Assembly: GCF_045291545.1 (NCBI RefSeq)
Contig: NZ_CP149514.1
Location: 1,426,001-1,490,000 of the forward strand
DNA from: Gallaecimonas sp045291545
GTDB lineage: Bacteria > Pseudomonadota > Gammaproteobacteria > Enterobacterales > Gallaecimonadaceae
Direction: 5' to 3'
Length of the DNA stretch: 64,000 nt
Position 1 is the stretch's first letter. Each line of letters starts with the position of its first letter. The notes under the pieces were generated by a model. It saw nothing but the letters and a program-made list of their open reading frames with translations. It was not told the origin of the DNA and ran no database searches. This document shows positions 60,466 to 64,000 of the stretch, piece by piece. The position numbers and the translations under genes were made by a program.

Positions 60466-62505
60466 TTAGAAGCGATAACGGGCGCTGACGCCCACCACCC
60501 GGCCGTCGCCGAGCTGGAAATACGGGTGGGTGGCGTAGCCGTCGGCCGGGTCATTACCAAAGCCGCCAAAACCACGGGTGGCGTACTTGCGGTTAAAGAG
60601 GTTGCGGCCATAGAGGCTCAGCTGCCATTGGCCCCGTTGCCAGGCCAAATTGGCGTGCCAGAGGCTATACGCCCAGGACTGCACATTATGGCTGTCAGAA
60701 AAATAGAAGCGGTCTTTACCCTCGTTTTCAACCGTTAGCGTCCAGTCATTGGCCAGTTGCCAGTCAGCCGCCAGATAATACTGCCAGCGCGGCGCCTGAG
60801 CCTGATCGCGGCCGTCCAGGCGCTCGCCGTTAGCATTAATAAAATCGTTATAACGGGTGCTTAGCAGGCCCAGGCTGCCGCGCAATACCAGCGCCGGCAT
60901 GACCTGCCAGTGGCTTTCCAGCTCCACGCCGCGGTTTTTACCCGAGGCGGCATTGGCCAGAAAGTTGATGAACTCCACCGAGCCGTCGCTGCGGTCACGG
61001 GTTTCGTAGGTTTTAACCTGCATGTTGTCGCGCCACATCTGAAACAGCGTCAACTGCATCGACAGGCTGTCAGCCAGCCACCACTTGGCGCCGGTTTCCA
61101 GGTTCACCGCGGTTTCGGTGTCAAAGGTGCGGTGCGCCGGGTCCACACTGCCTTCGGTATTAAAGCCGCCGGGCTTGTAGCCACGGGTCAGCGCCACGTA
61201 GTACAGGGCGTTGTCGAGGCTGTACCCCAGGCTCAGGTTGGCGCCCCACAGCGCTTCACTGTGGCGCAGTTGCTGCGGGTTGGAGTCGTGGTAATCGGCT
61301 TGCCAGTGCTCGGCGCGCGCGCCCATGGTCAAACGCCAGCGTGGTGCCAGCGGCACTTGCAGCTGGCCGTAGATGGCGCTGTTATCACTTTTAATGCCGC
61401 TGGTAAGGCCGCCATAGGTGTAATTGCGGGTCAGATCTTCGCGTTGCTGGCGGCCATAAAGGCCCAGTACCCATTGCATGCCCTGCCCTTTGGAGACCAA
61501 GCGCAGATCCGCTACCTGGGTGTCGCGGTTACGCAGGTACTGGTCAAAGCTCTGGTAATCACCGTAGGGACAGTCACGGCTCTGGCAGTAAGTGGGGTTT
61601 GACCAGTCTTCGTCGTAGCTGTATTCACTGCGCGAATGGCTGCTGGTGGTCATCAGTACCAGCCTTGCTGCCTGCCAGCCGTTGTATTGTAGCTTGGCAC
61701 CGAGGCCATGGCTCTTTTGGGCATCTTTACCGGGGTGGTCAGACAGGGTGTTGCGGCTGTTGTCAAAGCTAAAGCCGTCGTAACCGTTGTTAACGTCCAG
61801 CCACAGGCCAGTCATGTCCAGCTGCCAGTTACCCTGCTGGTAACGCACTTTCAGGCGGCCGGTGTTTTCATCGCGGCCGTTGGTGGCGTGGCCCAAATAA
61901 AGGTCATGGTTGTCACCGTCGCTTTTGTAGCGCGACGCCGCCACCCGGGCGCTGACGCTGTCACTCAAAGCGCCGCCCAACGCGCCCTGCAAGCGGTAGG
62001 CATGATGGTTGGCGTAGCTCACTGCACCGTAGCCTTCGGTGTCGCGGGTCGGGTCCTGGGTTTCAATGTTCACCAGCCCGGCCAGGGCATTAGCCCCAAA
62101 GCGGGTGCCCTGGGGGCCACGGAACACTTCAATCTGGCGGATGTCGGTCAGTAGCCCGGCCAACCCCAGCCCGGAAAAGTCAAAGCCATCAACCAACAGC
62201 CCCACCGACGGGTTCACCGGGTCAACAAACTGGCTGCGCTCGCCAATGCCGCGAATTTGCAGAAAGCGGCCACGGCTGGCGCCACTGGCAAAATTGACGT
62301 TAGGGACCATGTCCAGGGTTTGGTCGAGGGCATCGGCGTGGCGGCTTTGCACCTCATCGGCGCTGAGCACTGTGACGCTGTTGGTCAGCTCGGTAAGCAG
62401 TTGGTCACGAAAATCGCCGTTAACGGTGATGTGCTCAATGCCGTCATCGGCATGGGCGGCAAAAGCCGTCAGCAAGGCAGCAGTAACGAGAGTGTGTTTG
62501 AACAT
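60466..62505 (-). CDS. TonB-dependent outer-membrane receptor, thiamine-type
   Basis: A 679-residue receptor. Signal MFKHTLVTAALLTAFAAHAD, plug domain (SVTVLSADEVQSRHADALDQ, GIGERSQFVDPVN), then a 22-strand barrel, ending in a C-terminal Phe (ARYRF). The typical TonB box is not clear, but THITVNGD-like IEHITVNG is near it. A TPP riboswitch upstream and thiamine genes downstream identify thiamine or a precursor as cargo. Hydrophobic barrel strands are visible throughout. Confidence 0.88.
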   Translation of the reverse strand: MFKHTLVTAALLTAFAAHADDGIEHITVNGDFRDQLLTELTNSVTVLSADEVQSRHADALDQTLDMVPNVNFASGASRGRFLQIRGIGERSQFVDPVNPSVGLLVDGFDFSGLGLAGLLTDIRQIEVFRGPQGTRFGANALAGLVNIETQDPTRDTEGYGAVSYANHHAYRLQGALGGALSDSVSARVAASRYKSDGDNHDLYLGHATNGRDENTGRLKVRYQQGNWQLDMTGLWLDVNNGYDGFSFDNSRNTLSDHPGKDAQKSHGLGAKLQYNGWQAARLVLMTTSSHSRSEYSYDEDWSNPTYCQSRDCPYGDYQSFDQYLRNRDTQVADLRLVSKGQGMQWVLGLYGRQQREDLTRNYTYGGLTSGIKSDNSAIYGQLQVPLAPRWRLTMGARAEHWQADYHDSNPQQLRHSEALWGANLSLGYSLDNALYYVALTRGYKPGGFNTEGSVDPAHRTFDTETAVNLETGAKWWLADSLSMQLTLFQMWRDNMQVKTYETRDRSDGSVEFINFLANAASGKNRGVELESHWQVMPALVLRGSLGLLSTRYNDFINANGERLDGRDQAQAPRWQYYLAADWQLANDWTLTVENEGKDRFYFSDSHNVQSWAYSLWHANLAWQRGQWQLSLYGRNLFNRKYATRGFGGFGNDPADGYATHPYFQLGDGRVVGVSARYRF

Positions 62506-62507
62506 CT

Positions 62508-62530
62508 GGATCTCCTGAAATAGAAGATCC
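62508..62530 (-). promoter_or_regulatory. Ribosome-site hairpin after the TPP riboswitch
   Basis: On the transcript GGATCT (62530-62525) and AGATCC (62513-62508) pair and hold part of the AGGAG ribosome site just before the ATG. It is the probable expression platform: translation blocked when thiamine pyrophosphate is bound. Confidence 0.65.
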
Positions 62531-62561
62531 GGGCGTGCGGCAGTAATGGCAGATTGGCACC

Positions 62562-62650
62562 ATCCCTACGCCGGTACGAGCCGGATCAGGTTCAAAGGGT
62601 CTGCCGGTGCACCGACATCTCAGGCCTTCAAAGGCCCCCCCCTGGTGAAA
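62562..62650 (-). ncRNA. TPP riboswitch (THI element)
   Basis: On the minus strand the conserved parts appear in order: CACCAGGGGGG, GGCCTGAGATG, then ACCCTTTGAACCTGATC and GTACCGGCGTAGGGATGG. These are the sensor sequences of thiamine pyrophosphate riboswitches. It lies 57 bases upstream of the receptor start and would reduce expression of the four-gene operon when TPP is plentiful. Confidence 0.96.
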
Positions 62651-62712
62651 GTCGCGCCGATTGTAACGAGGGCGTCACACAATGTCAGCCCCCGGCTTGC
62701 TTTTTCGCTGGC

Positions 62713-63063
62713 TCAGCGCGCCAGCATCGGCCCCAGCGGCTTGCCGCCAAGCAAATGCAGGTGAATGTGATACACCTCCTGGCCACCGTACTCCCGGCAG
62801 TTCATGATCAACCGGTAGCCGTCGTCATTAATGCCTTCATCTCGGGCTATCTTGCTGGCTACAGTCATCATCCGGCCAAGATAAGGCTCGTGTTCCGGGC
62901 GAATGTCGTCAGCGGTAGCGATAACGATGTTCGGCACCACCAGCACATGCGTTGGCGCCTTGGGGTTGATGTCACGAAAAGCGGTGACCATGTCATCCTG
63001 ATAAACAATCTCAGCCGGGATCTCACGGCGGATAATTTTCGAAAAAAGGGTTTCTTCGCTCAC
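62713..63063 (-). CDS. HIT-family (HinT-like) nucleotide hydrolase
   Basis: A 116-residue histidine-triad protein: MSEETLFSKIIRREIPAEIV, ALV-type core, and the catalytic triad YHIHLHLLGG (H-x-H-x-H). Proteins of this size hydrolyse adenosine phosphoramidates. The start is GTG 63063 with AAGGAG seven bases upstream. It is divergent from the M61 peptidase. Confidence 0.95.
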   Translation of the reverse strand: MSEETLFSKIIRREIPAEIVYQDDMVTAFRDINPKAPTHVLVVPNIVIATADDIRPEHEPYLGRMMTVASKIARDEGINDDGYRLIMNCREYGGQEVYHIHLHLLGGKPLGPMLAR

Positions 63064-63131
63064 AGCGCTCTCCTTCTGGCAGGCGATATTCCCGTGCTAG
63101 ACTGCAGCCAAACTGATTGCCACGCAAGCTT

Positions 63132-64000
63132 ATGACTGCCGCCATCCATTACCGTATTTCGCCGGCCGATCTTCAACGCCACTTGTTTGACGTAACCCTC
63201 ACCATCAGTGAGCCAGACGCCGACGGCCAGCAGCTTTGGCTGCCCGCCTGGATCCCCGGCTCCTACCTGATCCGCGACTTTGCCAAGCACCTGCAATGGC
63301 TTAACGCCGAAGACGATGACGCCAACCCCATTGCCATCAGCAAGCTCGGCAAAGCGCGCTGGCAGTTGGCCCCCTGTGACGGCCCGGTAACGGTGCGCTA
63401 TCAGATCTACGCCTGGGATTTGTCGGTGCGCGGCGCCCACCTGGACGAAACCCACGGCTTTTTTAACGGCACCTCACTATGCCTGGCGGTGGCCGGCCAG
63501 GAAGACCAAGCCGTTGCCGTAACCCTTGAAGCCCCCGCGCAGGCGCCGCACTGGCAAGTGGCCACCGGCCTGCCCCGTAACGGCACCGAACCCTGGCAGT
63601 TTGGCGACTACTGCGCCGAAAACTACGACGCGCTGATCGACTACCCGGTAGAGATGGGTGATTTTGAGGTAGTCACCTTCACTGCCAAGGGCATTCCCCA
63701 CCATCTGGTGCTCACCGGCCACCACTACGGTGACAAAAACCGCCTGGCACGGGACTTGGCAGCCATTTGCGAAACCCAGCTGGACTTTTTCGGTGGCCCC
63801 GAGCCTTTTGACGAGTACTGGTTTTTGACCATGGTTACCGCCGACAGCTACGGCGGCCTGGAACACCGCAACTCCACCGCGCTGATGATCCCGCGCTTTG
63901 GCCTGAACGGCAGCGACTATATGGATTTTATGGCGCTGTGCTCCCATGAGTACTTCCATAACTGGAACGTGAAGCGCATCAAACCGGCGGCCTTTTTGCC
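63132..64000 (+). CDS. M61-family peptidase, N-terminal part (runs off the window)
   Basis: 289 codons of a glycyl-aminopeptidase-like M61 metallopeptidase. It begins MTAAIHYRISPADLQRHLFD and reads LPAWIPGSYLIRDFAKHLQW (the family's N-domain block). The zinc motif HEYFHNWNVKRIKP is at residues 272 onward (His272, Glu273, His276). The second zinc ligand and any C-terminal PDZ domain are beyond the edge. Divergent from the HIT gene. Confidence 0.93.
   Translation, partial: MTAAIHYRISPADLQRHLFDVTLTISEPDADGQQLWLPAWIPGSYLIRDFAKHLQWLNAEDDDANPIAISKLGKARWQLAPCDGPVTVRYQIYAWDLSVRGAHLDETHGFFNGTSLCLAVAGQEDQAVAVTLEAPAQAPHWQVATGLPRNGTEPWQFGDYCAENYDALIDYPVEMGDFEVVTFTAKGIPHHLVLTGHHYGDKNRLARDLAAICETQLDFFGGPEPFDEYWFLTMVTADSYGGLEHRNSTALMIPRFGLNGSDYMDFMALCSHEYFHNWNVKRIKPAAFL

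Noticed and set aside
1..64000. CRISPR arrays, rRNA or tRNA genes, prophage modules
   Set aside because: Reading both strands I found no regularly spaced repeats, no tRNA cloverleaf or rRNA core sequences and no phage structural or integrase genes.

Overview
The window is GC-rich gammaproteobacterial chromosome with dense operons and ATGA/GTGA-type gene overlaps. NrdAB and NrdR boxes, a HexR-controlled Entner-Doudoroff operon, PykA, RlmJ, FolM, HexR and DabAB all fit a marine or soil member of the Alteromonadales/Gallaecimonas neighbourhood. That taxonomic placement is an inference from gene content; no rRNA or marker phylogeny is available here.

Layout. 1-5.5 kb: start of gyrA (minus), then ubiG-HAD phosphatase, then nrdA-nrdB behind two NrdR boxes. 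5.5-8.7 kb: an AT-rich accessory island holding a SLATT-family two-helix membrane protein, a decayed IS5-type transposase, mosaic repeats with long inverted arms, a membrane protein whose 3' end lies in a 59-bp attC-like site, and a VOC-fold protein. No integron integrase is present. 8.7-11.1 kb: rlmJ, a small membrane protein, a GNAT acetyltransferase and a lipoprotein. 11.2-27.7 kb: a complete-looking aryl polyene (APE) pigment cluster on the minus strand. It has a phosphopantetheinyl transferase, chain-length-factor-like protein, two acyltransferase functions, two ACPs, an AMP-ligase, two hot-dog dehydratases, ketoreductase, two ketosynthases, MIO-type ammonia-lyase, thioesterase, LolA-like/MMPL/DUF3261 export module and a halogenase-like flavoprotein.

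27.7-33.5 kb: folM-folE, an SDR, an exported glutathione peroxidase, an iron-sulfur photolyase, a DUF2256 gene broken by one stop codon, and an RpoE/ChrR-type sigma/anti-sigma pair. Three start regions here share TGATCC-N17/18-GTA, so this looks like a photo-oxidative (singlet oxygen) stress regulon. 33.6-40.8 kb: a periplasmic protein, azoR, a NatAB-type ABC exporter, a Yip1-like protein and a MacAB-like efflux system. 40.8-47.9 kb: dabB-dabA (inorganic carbon uptake) in one operon with a DUF6671-like protein and a Sua5-type synthase, a divergent LysR regulator, and an EAL protein.

47.9-55.1 kb: zwf-pgl-edd-eda facing hexR and pykA, with near-perfect HexR operators upstream of zwf and pykA. 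55.1-58.8 kb: an exported protein, a DMT transporter and a LytS/LytTR two-component pair. 58.9-62.7 kb: a TPP-riboswitch-controlled thiamine salvage operon (TonB receptor, YkoF-like thiamine-binding protein, PnuT-like transporter, thiamine-kinase-like protein). 62.7-64 kb: a HIT protein and the start of an M61 peptidase.

The most distinctive items are the integrase-less cassette segment with its mosaic repeats, the halogenase-like enzyme in the APE cluster, the shared ECF promoter motif around the photolyase locus with its nonsense-mutated DUF2256 gene, and the dab operon with its two extra members.
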